Below, in pieces: positions 35,708 to 45,099 of a stretch of DNA of 64,000 nucleotides. A model generated the notes under the pieces. The model was given only the letters and a program-made list of their open reading frames with translations. It had not been told where the DNA came from and ran no database searches. The position numbers and the translations under genes are program-made. The number at the start of each line of letters is the position of its first letter. Within the stretch, counting starts at the first letter, position 1. Origin of the DNA: CAZBMD01 sp964493325 (GTDB lineage Bacteria > Babelota > Babeliae > Babelales > RVW-14); NCBI GenBank assembly GCA_964493325.1, contig CAZBMD010000003.1:65619-129618 (forward strand). Direction: 5' to 3'.

Positions 35708-37348
35708 ATGGATTTTTTTAAGAAAATTATCAGTCTTCTAACGGGCATGTGCCTTGTGGTAGCGGGCTTTGCTTGCTATTTTGCTTGGAATAGCCGTCAT
35801 GCTGTGACGCAGCTTCAGGAGTTTGCAGAAAGAATTGATGCATCATCAAGTAAACAGCCTTTGAGTGGTGTGCCGCAAGCAGCTGTTCTAAAAAATGGAA
35901 CAAGCTGGTTGAACGTGCAAAAGCAGGTAAAAGATACTGTTGTGCAAGTGTTTTCACAAGCTTCCGAATTTAACTGGCTTGAGCCTTATAAAACGCCCGA
36001 TCAAAACGAAGGTGTTGGCAGTGGATTTTTTATCAATGATGAAGGAGATGTTGTTACCAACTATCACGTGGTAGCGCAAGCAGGGAGTGTGCAAATTCAA
36101 ATTCCATCGTTTGGCATGGAACGCTTTGATGTTGAAATTGTGGGTGTTAGTCCCGAGCGAGACATTGCGTTGCTTCAGTTGACACAGGATGCAAAAGATA
36201 AAATTAAGCAGACATTAAATACTATTCCGTTTTTGGAGTTAGGTGATTCTGATGAGGTATTACGCTCTCAAGAGGTGCTTGCACTTGGGTATCCACTTGG
36301 TCAGACACGTCTTAAAAGTACGCTTGGAATTGTTAGTGGCCGTGAGCGCCTTGGATATTTTGGATACATTCAAATTACAGCCCCGCTGAATCCTGGCAAT
36401 TCTGGAGGTCCAACGCTCAATAACGAAGGTCGCGTTATTGGTATTAATAATCGTGGTATTTTAGAAGCACAAAGTGTTGGATACATCATTCCTATAAACG
36501 AAGTTAAAAGTGCATTGCTCGATTTGTACAAAGTACGTCTGCTCCGCAAGCCAATGCTTGGGTGCATTTTTACGGTATCAACGCCAGAGATGGTTCAATA
36601 TCTTGGCAATCCAGGATCGGGTGGGTGGTACATTGCAAAAGTATTTGAAAACACCATCCTTAAAGAAGCCGGCGTAAAAGAAGATGATATGCTTTACGAA
36701 GTCAATGGCCATCGTTTAGACATGTACGGTGAAATTAATGTGCCATGGAGCGAAGACAAAGTTTCACTTTTTGAGCTGTTAAACCGAGCAACAATCGGTG
36801 ACACCATCAATTTTGTGATTTATCGCAAGGGAACGCGCAAAGAATTTAACTTTAAACTCGAGAATAAATATTTGCCTCCTGTGCGTCATGCGTATCCAGA
36901 ATTTGAATCAGAAGCAACAGACTTTGAAGTTATTGGTGGTATGGTTGTCATGCAAATGACGCTGAATCACATAGGTATGCTGCTTTCTCGCTCGCCAGAC
37001 TTGGTACGGTTTGGTCGTCCCGAAAATCAATATCAGCCTGCCGTTATTGTAACGCATGTTCAGCCAAATTCGCAGGCATACAAAGCGCGCGTGATAAGGC
37101 CAGGAGAGATAATTGAAGAGCTTAATGGTCAGCCAATTAAAACGCTTGCCGACTTTAGAGCTGCTGCATTAAAGAGTAAAGAAACACGCTATTTGACTAT
37201 TCGTACGGTTGATAAGCTGTATGCAGTACTGTCGCTTGATAAAATTTTAAAAGAAGAAGCAATGCTGACAAAGCGATACTTCAGCACCAAAACGGCGCTG
37301 TGTCGTGAACTTGAAGGCTTGCCTCAAGAAGAAACGGACAAAAAATAA
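35708..37348 (+). CDS. HtrA/DegP-like periplasmic serine protease
   Basis: 546 residues with an N-terminal membrane anchor (about 8-28). Trypsin-fold catalytic triad: His120 (VVTNYHVV), Asp152 (ERDIALL), Ser232 (NPGNSGGPTL). Two PDZ-type domains follow: one with GGWYIAKVFENTILKEAGVKEDD, and a last one with PAVIVTHVQPNSQAYKARVIR and GEIIEELNGQPI. It degrades or refolds damaged envelope proteins. AAAAGGACC precedes the ATG. The stop is 5 bases before tlyA. Confidence 0.92.
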   Translation: MDFFKKIISLLTGMCLVVAGFACYFAWNSRHAVTQLQEFAERIDASSSKQPLSGVPQAAVLKNGTSWLNVQKQVKDTVVQVFSQASEFNWLEPYKTPDQNEGVGSGFFINDEGDVVTNYHVVAQAGSVQIQIPSFGMERFDVEIVGVSPERDIALLQLTQDAKDKIKQTLNTIPFLELGDSDEVLRSQEVLALGYPLGQTRLKSTLGIVSGRERLGYFGYIQITAPLNPGNSGGPTLNNEGRVIGINNRGILEAQSVGYIIPINEVKSALLDLYKVRLLRKPMLGCIFTVSTPEMVQYLGNPGSGGWYIAKVFENTILKEAGVKEDDMLYEVNGHRLDMYGEINVPWSEDKVSLFELLNRATIGDTINFVIYRKGTRKEFNFKLENKYLPPVRHAYPEFESEATDFEVIGGMVVMQMTLNHIGMLLSRSPDLVRFGRPENQYQPAVIVTHVQPNSQAYKARVIRPGEIIEELNGQPIKTLADFRAAALKSKETRYLTIRTVDKLYAVLSLDKILKEEAMLTKRYFSTKTALCRELEGLPQEETDKK

Positions 37349-37353
37349 ACGAT

Positions 37354-38103
37354 ATGGAAAAAAAACCAAAGCAGCGCCTGGACAGTCTTGTCCAGGCGCA
37401 ACATCCAAACCTCACGCGCAATCAGATTCAAAGCTTTATTCTTCAAGGCAAGGTAAAGGTTGAGGGCGTAGTCATCTCTAAGCCTGGTACATCAGTGCGG
37501 CCCGATAGCCTTATCGAACTTGCTATTCTTGAACCAAAATATGTGAGCAGGGCAGGGTTTAAGCTTGAAGCTGCACTCCAAAAATTTGGTATCGATGTTA
37601 CTGGTCTTGTTGTCATGGATGCTGGCATCTCTACCGGTGGGTTTACCGACTGTCTTTTGCAGCATGGCGCCCAGCGCGTCTACGGCGTTGACGTTGGTGT
37701 TGGCCTGGTGCACGAAAAAGTAGCTCAAGATTCGCGTGTGGTTTTGCTTGAAAAAACCAATCTGCGGTTGCTCAACCGCTTGCCAGAACCCATCGACCTT
37801 GTGACCTTGGATTTGTCATTTATCTCGTTGCTCAAGGTTATGCCCGCGGTGAAAGGCTTACTAAAGCCTGAGGCGCGGATTATTTCGCTAATTAAGCCTC
37901 AATTTGAGGCTGACCGTCAGGACATTCACCGAGGAGGCTTGGTGATAAGTCCAGAGGTGCATCAAAAAGTTATTGAAAAAATTAGACTTGGTATGGTCGA
38001 ATGTGGCTACCAAATGGTAGATGTCATGGAATCGCCGGTTAAGGGTGCAGCTTCGGGTAATACTGAGTTTCTGGCGTACTTTGTTCCAGTGGCTAAAGAA
38101 TAA
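37354..38103 (+). CDS. tlyA: TlyA-family rRNA 2'-O-methyltransferase
   Basis: 249 residues. An S4 RNA-binding domain at the N-terminus (KQRLDSLVQAQHPNLTRNQIQ) is followed by YVSRAGFKLEAAL and a Rossmann methyltransferase domain: MDAGISTGGFTDCLL, VYGVDVG, TLDLSFISL and LIKPQFEA. This is the TlyA/hemolysin A layout; TlyA methylates 16S and 23S rRNA in other bacteria. It has no Shine-Dalgarno site of its own and sits 5 bases after the protease, so it is probably coupled to it. It converges on the gene at 38131. Confidence 0.9.
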   Translation: MEKKPKQRLDSLVQAQHPNLTRNQIQSFILQGKVKVEGVVISKPGTSVRPDSLIELAILEPKYVSRAGFKLEAALQKFGIDVTGLVVMDAGISTGGFTDCLLQHGAQRVYGVDVGVGLVHEKVAQDSRVVLLEKTNLRLLNRLPEPIDLVTLDLSFISLLKVMPAVKGLLKPEARIISLIKPQFEADRQDIHRGGLVISPEVHQKVIEKIRLGMVECGYQMVDVMESPVKGAASGNTEFLAYFVPVAKE

Positions 38104-38130
38104 AGACTCATATATTTGGTGCAAAGAAAA

Positions 38131-39078
38131 TTACGACGGTAGAGCCTTAAGTTCTTCTTTGGTCGTTTTAATCAAAAGGTGCAGTTCATGGTTATTAAAG
38201 GGGTTTGGCTCTTGACCTTGGAGCTTTTTATACTTTCTAAAACGGTCACTGTACGTTTGCTCTAGTCGGTGGATCTGAACTTTTTCGTTTTTGAGTTGAT
38301 TGTGATACTCGTATAAATTATCAGAAAATGCGTCAGCCAATTTTGCTTGTTTTTCTACGATTTTTTGTAGGTCTTTAAAGGGAGTATCTATTCGATTTAA
38401 TTGACTTTCCAGTTTTTTTTTAGTTTGTTGATTCCAGTAACCATCATCTATCTCATCAATTTCATCTTGATAGTCAGAAATCTCTTGTTGTAGTTTACGA
38501 GTGTTTTTAGCTATCGCTTGCTGCGTTTCTGCATGGCGCCAAGGCTTCTTGATTACTTTTGAAAATTCATACTCATTAACATTAGAAAGATTGCAGTAAG
38601 ATGATCCTAATCCGTTTATATTGTTTGCCAAGACTGTTGAATCTTCATTAATCTTTTTAATAAGCGGTTGTAGCTCGACGTGAGTGACTTGCATTTTATT
38701 GTATAGTTCTAGTAGTTCTGTTTTTTTCTTTTGAGCTTTTTCTGCGGTTGATTTGATTGCCGCCTCGATAGATGGCTGCTCCATGGTAAGGTAGGCAATT
38801 TTTGCTGAGTTTTTGATACACCAATCAGGTGTGCATGTTTTAAGAGCAGTGGGGCAGTAGTTTGGTGCATAGTTTACCAACGCAAGGGCTGTTGCGACGC
38901 CAGCTCCGGCTGCTACAATGGCAGCTGCAATGATGTATTTTTTATAATCGCGTTTTTGTTGTTTCATCTTTTTATTTTGAGTCTCTGTCTCTAGTGTGAT
39001 TTTTTCTGCTACAGGGGTAGCCTGCACTGAGGCAACGAGCGCTAGAGTAAGAAGAGCAGGAATAAATTTTTTCAACAT
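38131..39078 (-). CDS. Exported membrane-anchored coiled-coil protein, unknown function
   Basis: 315 residues. Signal peptide MLKKFIPALLTLALVASVQA, then a basic linker, a second hydrophobic segment (YIIAAAIVAAGAGVATALALV, about 47-68), and a Cys pair region CPTALKTCTPDWC. The remaining 200 residues are coiled coil, rich in Lys, Glu and Gln (AEKAQKKKTELLELYNKMQ and further heptads). No family recognised. Upstream lies a perfect 12-bp hairpin at 39117-39144. Could be an envelope structural or tethering protein. Confidence 0.7.
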   Translation of the reverse strand: MLKKFIPALLTLALVASVQATPVAEKITLETETQNKKMKQQKRDYKKYIIAAAIVAAGAGVATALALVNYAPNYCPTALKTCTPDWCIKNSAKIAYLTMEQPSIEAAIKSTAEKAQKKKTELLELYNKMQVTHVELQPLIKKINEDSTVLANNINGLGSSYCNLSNVNEYEFSKVIKKPWRHAETQQAIAKNTRKLQQEISDYQDEIDEIDDGYWNQQTKKKLESQLNRIDTPFKDLQKIVEKQAKLADAFSDNLYEYHNQLKNEKVQIHRLEQTYSDRFRKYKKLQGQEPNPFNNHELHLLIKTTKEELKALPS

Positions 39079-39116
39079 GAGAGACTCAAAATAAGAATGA
39101 TTGGAGAGAGGGGTTG

Positions 39117-39144
39117 AGAGAAAGGCGCTTACGCGCCTTTCTCT
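39117..39144. terminator. GC-rich perfect hairpin between two secreted-protein genes
   Basis: AGAGAAAGGCGC-TTAC-GCGCCTTTCTCT, a 12-bp perfect stem. It lies between the stop of the gene at 39153 and the start of the gene at 38131, both minus. No T-run follows on the minus strand, so it may act as an mRNA stability or processing hairpin instead of a terminator. Confidence 0.55.
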
Positions 39145-39152
39145 ATTTTAAA

Positions 39153-40115
39153 TCAAAGATTGGGATCATAGGTAGTCTGTTTCCTTAGAGTAGCCACAAC
39201 ATCATCGAGAGATGCGCGTTTCTTTTCTTTAGGAAGCAAGTAAGGTTTAATCATTCCCTTTACGCGATCTCTAAAGCATTCTTTCCATAGCTCTTGGGCG
39301 ATGACAAAGGTCAATCCAGTTGCCGCAGCAACCGTTGCTGCTTTTGCAATATTTACAGCTTTAAGTTTGTAGTTATTGCTTTCAAGTTCACGAAGCACGG
39401 TTTCGCCAAATGATTCACCTTCATAATCAAGCTTGCCGTCAGGAAGACCATTCAACGTTTCACGCGCGTTGTTGAAAAACGCAGAAGCTTCCGCCTCGTT
39501 GCGATCGACAACATCAAATAGGTTGCTTAAACGAGCAGCAGTTTCTTCATCAAGGTTACCGGTTAAAATATCAAGAACCAAAACAGGCTTTTTAGCTAAA
39601 GGCTCGGTAATTGATTTTTCAAGATAGGATAAGATGCCCTTGAGTTCATCATTGTTATTCAAAACCCAACGCATTGGCAAGCCCTGTGTAACTTCATCAA
39701 CAAGGACGGTGCCTTTGTATGATGATTCTGCAGGAATAAGGCCTGCTACAGTCAATGCTGCTTGAATAGCAAGCGCAAGCTTTGCGTCACGGTAGCCTTC
39801 GAATTTTTTATCAAATTGGATGCCGCCATCAAATATTTTATCGGTGGATCGTACGACAACAAGATTTTCAAAATCAGTTCCCGATTTGATGGTGCGTACT
39901 TTACTTGATTCACTATCAAGTGTTGCACAAAGTGCGTTTTTGAGCGTGTTGGTTGCAGGGTTGTATGATGTAAGCGAAGGGTACTTACCCATGGTCTTGA
40001 AGTAAACAAATGATTGATCAAAATTTGTAAGTTCAGGACGATCTGCCGAAACATACGACGGCGCTGTGACTGATGCAGCTAAGACAACTGCAGCGATAGA
40101 AAATCTTATTTTCAT
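39153..40115 (-). CDS. Secreted protein of unknown function with C-terminal membrane segment
   Basis: 320 residues from the ATG at 40115 (GGAGAAATC upstream; the start at 40196 would place 27 extra residues before the signal peptide). Signal peptide MKIRFSIAAVVLAASVTAPSYVSA. The mature part mixes short helices and strands (FVYFKTMGKYPSLTSYNPAT, FDGGIQFDKKFEGYRDAKL, FFNNARETLNGLPDGKLD). A hydrophobic segment lies near the C-terminus (KAATVAAATGLTFVIAQEL), and the tail is basic. No family recognised. The opposite frame is partly open but carries no start signals. Confidence 0.68.
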   Translation of the reverse strand: MKIRFSIAAVVLAASVTAPSYVSADRPELTNFDQSFVYFKTMGKYPSLTSYNPATNTLKNALCATLDSESSKVRTIKSGTDFENLVVVRSTDKIFDGGIQFDKKFEGYRDAKLALAIQAALTVAGLIPAESSYKGTVLVDEVTQGLPMRWVLNNNDELKGILSYLEKSITEPLAKKPVLVLDILTGNLDEETAARLSNLFDVVDRNEAEASAFFNNARETLNGLPDGKLDYEGESFGETVLRELESNNYKLKAVNIAKAATVAAATGLTFVIAQELWKECFRDRVKGMIKPYLLPKEKKRASLDDVVATLRKQTTYDPNL

Positions 40116-40231
40116 GATTTCTCCATGAAGATGTGGAAACTTACCAAAATTTTGCTCGTTAACCACACTGACGAGCAAAAACAAACCTAGAGCCATTGTA
40201 GTTAAATACTCTTTTTTTTCAAGGAAAAAGC

Positions 40232-41278
40232 TTATTTAATATATGTTTTTTCAACAATCAATGCACCCAAAAGGAGTATTGCATAGGGTACAAAAACTAT
40301 ACTTGCAGCAGCTCCCTTACCAACAAAAAAATCAAAAAAAGTATCAGAAAAAAGGATAATAGGATAAGGCAGAAAAAGTCCAACTAAGCGATAAATTGCA
40401 TGCTTTTCAAGAAGAAGAAAAAGAATAAGTGTAAGCAAGGGGTAACACAAAAGCTGTAGATAGAAAATGAATTTTTTAAATAATTGAAACAATGCTTTGT
40501 TGAATAATGCTTTTGGGATAATTTTTTTTGTACTCATTAAACTTGCTGAAAGATTTATAATAGAGGGAGATTTTTGCTCCATTTCTAAAAATGAGAATAA
40601 TTGAGGCACTTTGAGCTCTTGGTTATCAATCACGTGTAATTGGTTTGCCAAAGCATCATTAAGGTGTGCTTGCTGCATGCAGAGTGATTGTGATTCTGGA
40701 ATCAGCGTAAACTCGTTTGCTGTTATTGTTTTTTCTATTGAAAAGTCTTCTGATAAATAAATCACCGTTATGTTAAGACCACGCTTTTGTGCAATATCCA
40801 AAGATCCAATATGACACATAATGTTATTATTCAGCTGCAGCCATTTATTGGCAATAAAATCCAGTTGAAGATTTTTTAATTTTTCTGTTTTAAATTGTTC
40901 TGCTTTGAATGAAAGCGGTGTTATTAATAGTTCCTTGGTTACCAGCGTAACAGCTGTAAGCGTTAGCCCTGCAATAATAACGATACGAATCAGAATTTTA
41001 TGACTGATTCCCAACATTTGCATGGTATGCCATTCATGCTCGGTGATAAAATCTTTGATCATTAAACACAGGGCAAGCCAGCTGCCGACAGGCAGTGTTT
41101 CAAAAAAAGATGGAAGAAGGCGCAGCCCTAAAAATGTCAGAATGGTGCAAAGCGAAATTCCTGACGTACGCATAAGTTTTTCAAAAAACTCTATAACGTT
41201 GAGCAAAAATCCAAGGACAAACGCTATGGAAACTGTGTACAAGAAAAACCATTTTAAAAAATAGCGCCGAAAAATCAT
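40232..41278 (-). CDS. LptF/LptG-family permease
   Basis: 348 residues. Three N-terminal membrane spans, a periplasmic beta domain (about 135-245) and three C-terminal spans, the YjgP/YjgQ layout. The coupling region HEWHTMQMLGIS, which contacts the LptB ATPase, is clear. Partners would be LptB, LptC and LptA, none in the window; only one of the two usual permeases is here. It supports the presence of lipopolysaccharide and an outer membrane. LptF and LptG cannot be told apart by eye. Confidence 0.82.
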   Translation of the reverse strand: MIFRRYFLKWFFLYTVSIAFVLGFLLNVIEFFEKLMRTSGISLCTILTFLGLRLLPSFFETLPVGSWLALCLMIKDFITEHEWHTMQMLGISHKILIRIVIIAGLTLTAVTLVTKELLITPLSFKAEQFKTEKLKNLQLDFIANKWLQLNNNIMCHIGSLDIAQKRGLNITVIYLSEDFSIEKTITANEFTLIPESQSLCMQQAHLNDALANQLHVIDNQELKVPQLFSFLEMEQKSPSIINLSASLMSTKKIIPKALFNKALFQLFKKFIFYLQLLCYPLLTLILFLLLEKHAIYRLVGLFLPYPIILFSDTFFDFFVGKGAAASIVFVPYAILLLGALIVEKTYIK

Positions 41279-41308
41279 GCAGTTTTATGTTCAGCTTGGC
41301 TGCTGATC

Positions 41309-41965
41309 CTATTTTAGTGAATCTGGGGTTATAAGGCCGCACGAAACAAGAGCTTTGAGTGCTTCTTCAAATGAAAGATTTGTGTGGATAATTTCGTCTT
41401 CTTCCATGATGAAGAAATAGCCACTTGAAGGGTTTGGCGAGTTTGGCATAAAAACTTTGCAGTATTTTTGTCCTGGGTAGCTTCTAAAATTATCAGGGAT
41501 GATTTTAGAGTAGTTATCATCGGCAGGCTCAAGAAGAAAAGCAAGATGGTATTGCCCTTTTTTAGGATAAGGAATGAGGACGACTTTTTTGCTGATTGTG
41601 CTGCCTTTAGTTGGAACTTTAAAAAAATCTACTAGAGTTTTTGACGAAGAATACACAATGCGAACAAACGGAATACGTGAAACCAGCGATTCGCCATAGG
41701 CGATGATAGAATGAGCGATAACTACTTTGAGAATTGAGCCAATGAGCAAGATAACAAGCGTGCCAATAATAAATTGAGAGCCAGGAATATCATGTAAAAA
41801 CGGAGGAGCAATGTGGTGCAATGGCTCCAGAGCTCTCATAACTAAATTGTACATAAAATGTATGAAAAACAATGTTGCTGCAATAGGAAGAACGGTAAAT
41901 AGTCCGCTCAAGAAAAGAGATTTTAGGACGCTGAGCGCTCTAAAAAAAGGCTGAAATATTTTCAT
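41309..41965 (-). CDS. DUF502 family membrane protein
   Basis: 218 residues. Two N-terminal hydrophobic segments (LFLSGLFTVLPIAATLFFIHF and the FIIGTLVILLIGSILKVVI stretch), then RIPFVRIVYSSSKTLVDFF, a hallmark of the DUF502 family, and a beta-rich cytosolic domain (GQKYCKVFMPNSPNPSSGYFF). Function of the family is not established. Same strand and close to glmM (22 bases) and to the Lpt permease (30 bases), so the three may form one operon. Confidence 0.82.
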   Translation of the reverse strand: MKIFQPFFRALSVLKSLFLSGLFTVLPIAATLFFIHFMYNLVMRALEPLHHIAPPFLHDIPGSQFIIGTLVILLIGSILKVVIAHSIIAYGESLVSRIPFVRIVYSSSKTLVDFFKVPTKGSTISKKVVLIPYPKKGQYHLAFLLEPADDNYSKIIPDNFRSYPGQKYCKVFMPNSPNPSSGYFFIMEEDEIIHTNLSFEEALKALVSCGLITPDSLK

Positions 41966-41987
41966 ACTATATGTTCCTATAAAAAAA

Positions 41988-43328
41988 TTAATTCTGGCTT
42001 AATGCCTGCTGTAGCTGACTTGCCAGTTGCTGTGCAACGGTTTCGGCAATTTCTTGAGCGGGAGCTTCGGCCATGACGCGAAGTATGTTTTCTGTTCCTG
42101 AGTAGCGCACCAAGAGTCTGCCGCTGCCGATAGCTTCTTCTTGATTTTTGATAATTGCAACAAAAGGTTGCTCCGAAAGATTTTTTTTAACGACAACCGG
42201 AACATTGATGATGACCTGAGGCATCTTTTCAAATGTTTTAAAATCAAAGTTTTCGTTTAAAATAAGACTTTGTACAACTTTTAAAGCCGTAAAGATTCCA
42301 TCGCTTGAAGGGATATAATTTTGTGCGATGATGTGCCCTGAAGTTTCTCCTCCCAGAAGAGCTTGTTCTTCATTCATTTTGGCAGATACATATTTATCCC
42401 CAACGTGTGTTCGAATAAGTTTTTTACCAATTTGCTGCAATCCAAATTCAAGCCCTTGATTGGACATAGTTGTACCAATAACAGCTTTTTGGCTAGCATA
42501 TTCAGGCAATGTGAGCAGAGTGAAAAGAATGTCATCCCCGTCTTTAATAGCTCCATGTTTGCTTACCGCAATCACCCTGTCTCCATCGCCATCAAATGCA
42601 AAGCCAATGTCTGCATTGTATGCGTAGACGGTTTGTTGAAGTTCTGCAGGATACAAAGCTCCACAATGTTCATTAATGTTGTATCCATTAGGTGAGCTGC
42701 TGATGGTGATGACGCGGGCTCCAAGTGAGTCAAAAATATCTGCTGCAATAAAACTGTTTGCTCCATTTGCGCAATCAAGTGCAATGGTAAGCCCCTTTAA
42801 AAAACCAGCAGGAAACATTGCTTGAAGATTTTTTTTATATTCTCTGGTGGCACTTGCCCACAAAAAATGTTTTCCAATGAGAGGAAGTGTTACTTGATCA
42901 CATGCCGCAAACTTTTCATACAGCATAGTGATTTCTATTTCATCTGGTGTTGAAAGTTTTCCAGACCCAGAGCAGAATATTTTAATGCCATTGTCATGAT
43001 ACGGATTGTGTGATGCTGAGATAACAATTCCAACATTAAAACTTTTATCAAAGTGCATTAATTGGTACAGCGCTGGTGTTGAGATAATTCCGGCATCAAA
43101 AACAGATGAGGGATGAGACAAAAGACCGTTAAGGAGGTCTCGCTTAATACGTTGGAATGAAGCGCGCGTATCGCCCCCGATAAGTATTTTAGGCGATTCG
43201 TTATGATATTTTTGCTGGGCCCATGTGGCGATGGCGCAACCTAGATCAAAAAGAGCTTTTGATGTGAATGGATGCCCATCAGCGTGACCCCGAATGCCGT
43301 CGGTTCCAAAACTCAATTTTGTATTCAC
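41988..43328 (-). CDS. glmM: Phosphoglucosamine mutase
   Basis: 446 residues, the normal length. GTDGIRG at the N-terminus, the phosphoserine loop ISASHNPYHDNGIK, the Mg-binding DGDGDRV, GGETSGH for sugar recognition and RYSGTENILRVM for phosphate binding. It converts glucosamine 6-phosphate to glucosamine 1-phosphate for UDP-GlcNAc, peptidoglycan and lipopolysaccharide. GTG start (AGGGGTG upstream). Divergent from the LysE gene with an intergenic palindrome at 43400-43418. Confidence 0.95.
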   Translation of the reverse strand: MNTKLSFGTDGIRGHADGHPFTSKALFDLGCAIATWAQQKYHNESPKILIGGDTRASFQRIKRDLLNGLLSHPSSVFDAGIISTPALYQLMHFDKSFNVGIVISASHNPYHDNGIKIFCSGSGKLSTPDEIEITMLYEKFAACDQVTLPLIGKHFLWASATREYKKNLQAMFPAGFLKGLTIALDCANGANSFIAADIFDSLGARVITISSSPNGYNINEHCGALYPAELQQTVYAYNADIGFAFDGDGDRVIAVSKHGAIKDGDDILFTLLTLPEYASQKAVIGTTMSNQGLEFGLQQIGKKLIRTHVGDKYVSAKMNEEQALLGGETSGHIIAQNYIPSSDGIFTALKVVQSLILNENFDFKTFEKMPQVIINVPVVVKKNLSEQPFVAIIKNQEEAIGSGRLLVRYSGTENILRVMAEAPAQEIAETVAQQLASQLQQALSQN

Positions 43329-43399
43329 GGAACACCCCTGCCGCTTATGTTTTCATTAATATTAAATAAGAAAATAAGATATTTTTCTTATTGTACTCC

Positions 43400-43418
43400 T
43401 TGTGTTAAAATAACACAA
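43400..43418. promoter_or_regulatory. Palindrome between glmM and the LysE-family gene
   Basis: TTGTGTTA-AAA-TAACACAA, perfect 8-base arms. It lies in the 117-base divergent promoter region, 28 bases before the LysE start, where an operator would sit. The regulator is unknown. Confidence 0.5.
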
Positions 43419-43445
43419 AAGATTTAACGAGTCATGAGGCTTACA

Positions 43446-44108
43446 ATGAATATTGTGTTTCTCTTAAAAAGTTATCTTCTGGGTCTTTCAGCCGCTTCTG
43501 GCGTTGGGCCAATCTTTGTTCTTACTTCTCATCGAGGAGCTCTTCAAGGTTTTTTGCGAGGATTTTTTACAGCGGTTGGTGCAGCGGTTGGAGATGGGGC
43601 TCTTTTTTTTATGGGGCTTCTTGGTTTGTTGAGTATTCTAGAAGGTTCGCCACGCGCTATTTTTTTTATGCATCTTATTGGAGGGGTGTTGCTGATTGGT
43701 TTTGGCATTTCGACTTTGCGGCGCAGTCCAAAATTTGTTAAAGAAAAAGTTGCCTCACACGATAACCTTTTTCTTACCGCGATGAAATCGTTTATTCTGA
43801 CGATGCTCAATCCGCTGGCTGTCTTTTTTTTCATCTTTGGTAGTGTGCATATTTTGCCTCCAGGGCAGAGTACGCTTCCGCTTAATCAAATTATTAGTGC
43901 AACTATTGCTGTTGGATGTGGATCTTTATCTGCGCTTACTATTGTTGCCTTTCTTGCAAGCCGTTTTGGTAGTGCAATGAGTTATCAGCGACTATCAAAA
44001 ATTTCGATGATAACCGGTATTCTTTTTATTGGTTTGGGTTTTTACTTTCTAACCGACTTGGGTGTGATGATGTATCATGCTATTGTGCGTCTGATTTGTA
44101 CGCGGTAG
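43446..44108 (+). CDS. LysE/RhtB family exporter
   Basis: 220 residues with six hydrophobic segments. The N-terminus LLKSYLLGLSAASGVGPIFVLT matches the conserved start of LysE-type amino-acid exporters, and FMHLIGGVLLIGFGISTLRR follows in the middle. Family members export lysine, threonine, homoserine or similar. The ATG at 43446 has TGAGG upstream; one at 43434 is also possible. It converges on the S24 repressor with a shared terminator. Confidence 0.82.
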   Translation: MNIVFLLKSYLLGLSAASGVGPIFVLTSHRGALQGFLRGFFTAVGAAVGDGALFFMGLLGLLSILEGSPRAIFFMHLIGGVLLIGFGISTLRRSPKFVKEKVASHDNLFLTAMKSFILTMLNPLAVFFFIFGSVHILPPGQSTLPLNQIISATIAVGCGSLSALTIVAFLASRFGSAMSYQRLSKISMITGILFIGLGFYFLTDLGVMMYHAIVRLICTR

Positions 44109-44130
44109 GTTTGTGTGAATTATAGAATGT

Positions 44131-44166
44131 AAAAAAGGGCCAGTAAAAATACTGACCCTTTTTTAT
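44131..44166. terminator. Bidirectional terminator between LysE gene and S24 repressor
   Basis: A6 - GGGCCAGTA - AAAA - TACTGACCC - T6. Same architecture as at 6312-6346, with a compensating A-T for G-C change in the stem and the same C-A mismatch, which is G-U on the minus strand. Confidence 0.85.
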
Positions 44167-44189
44167 AATCTTTTCAATGCAAAGACTAA

Positions 44190-44861
44190 TTAGCCGAGGC
44201 GTTGGTAGCGATGAATCACTTTGCCAATAACTCTGAAATGGTCTTTACCCCGAATGAGTGCAACAGGAGGAGTTTTGTGATTAACCGATTCAAGGACTAT
44301 GAAATCTTCCATGTAGGTGATTTGCATGATCGCTTTGATAGGGTTGTCATTACCATACTCAACAGCTGCAATGTCACTTGACCGTGTCCATGTTTCAGGC
44401 GAAATAATTAAATAATCACCTTTAACAAAGTTAGGCGCCATGCCGTTGTTTTCTACGCAAAGGCAAAACATTGCCTCGTCTGCGCTGTTAAATACAGGTA
44501 CAAAAATATCCTTGTATCCCGTAGTAACTTGGGTTAATTGATTGTTATATGGTGATGGATTGGAAGGAATATCTCCCATGACAGGGACGATTTTCAACTG
44601 CAAATCCACAGCAGCAGTCTCGGGCATTTTGATGCTCGTATCAACATTGTCGGTACGACTTCTGCGTTGAGCAAAAAGATCCACTGGGTGAGTGCCAAAA
44701 GCATTTGCAAGCTTTTTTAGAGCATCTTCATTCCAGCGACGAGTGCCATTTTTGATATGGGTCAGATAACTTTCTGACATACCTGTCTTTTCAGCCAAAA
44801 CTTTAGTTGTCCATCCTCGCTCTCGTAGCAATTCTTTCACACGAAGCTCAGTTGATGACAT
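44190..44861 (-). CDS. HTH/S24-type (LexA/CI-like) regulator with a lost self-cleavage dyad, paralogue 1
   Basis: 223 residues from the ATG at 44861 (GGAAGGAG upstream; an in-frame start lies 15 bases earlier). An XRE helix-turn-helix fills the first 60 residues (RVKELLRERGWTTKVLAEKTG, SYLTHIKNGTRRWNEDALKKL). The C-terminal S24 peptidase-like fold has VENNGMAPNFVKGDYLII. The usual S-M-x-P serine is Gly here (G-M-A-P), while the lysine position appears kept (NPIKAIMQI). Self-cleavage is therefore unlikely. Its paralogue lies at 62376. Target genes and signal are unknown; it could bind a ligand through the S24 fold. Confidence 0.82.
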   Translation of the reverse strand: MSSTELRVKELLRERGWTTKVLAEKTGMSESYLTHIKNGTRRWNEDALKKLANAFGTHPVDLFAQRRSRTDNVDTSIKMPETAAVDLQLKIVPVMGDIPSNPSPYNNQLTQVTTGYKDIFVPVFNSADEAMFCLCVENNGMAPNFVKGDYLIISPETWTRSSDIAAVEYGNDNPIKAIMQITYMEDFIVLESVNHKTPPVALIRGKDHFRVIGKVIHRYQRLG

Positions 44862-44906
44862 AATTACTCCTTCCATGGAATGTTATGTGTACTAATCACC
44901 GGTACT

Positions 44907-44935
44907 TATGTAGCCCTTAATATAGACCATGTCAA
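44907..44935 (-). promoter_or_regulatory. Putative promoter of the S24 regulator
   Basis: Perfect -35 TTGACA (complement of 44930-44935), 17-base spacer, and a weak -10 TACATA, about 46 bases upstream of the start codon. Confidence 0.4.
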
Positions 44936-45099
44936 ATTGAAATGCTACTAAAAATTACAACAAGAATGTAAAAAAAATATTTTTCATAGAGGCAAATTAC
45001 TGGTAAAAATATTCAACATGATAACTTCATGCGAAGTTTTCTTTTTTTTGCTATCATATGTAGTGTTAAAAAAGATTTTAAAAACCGCATAAAGTGAAC

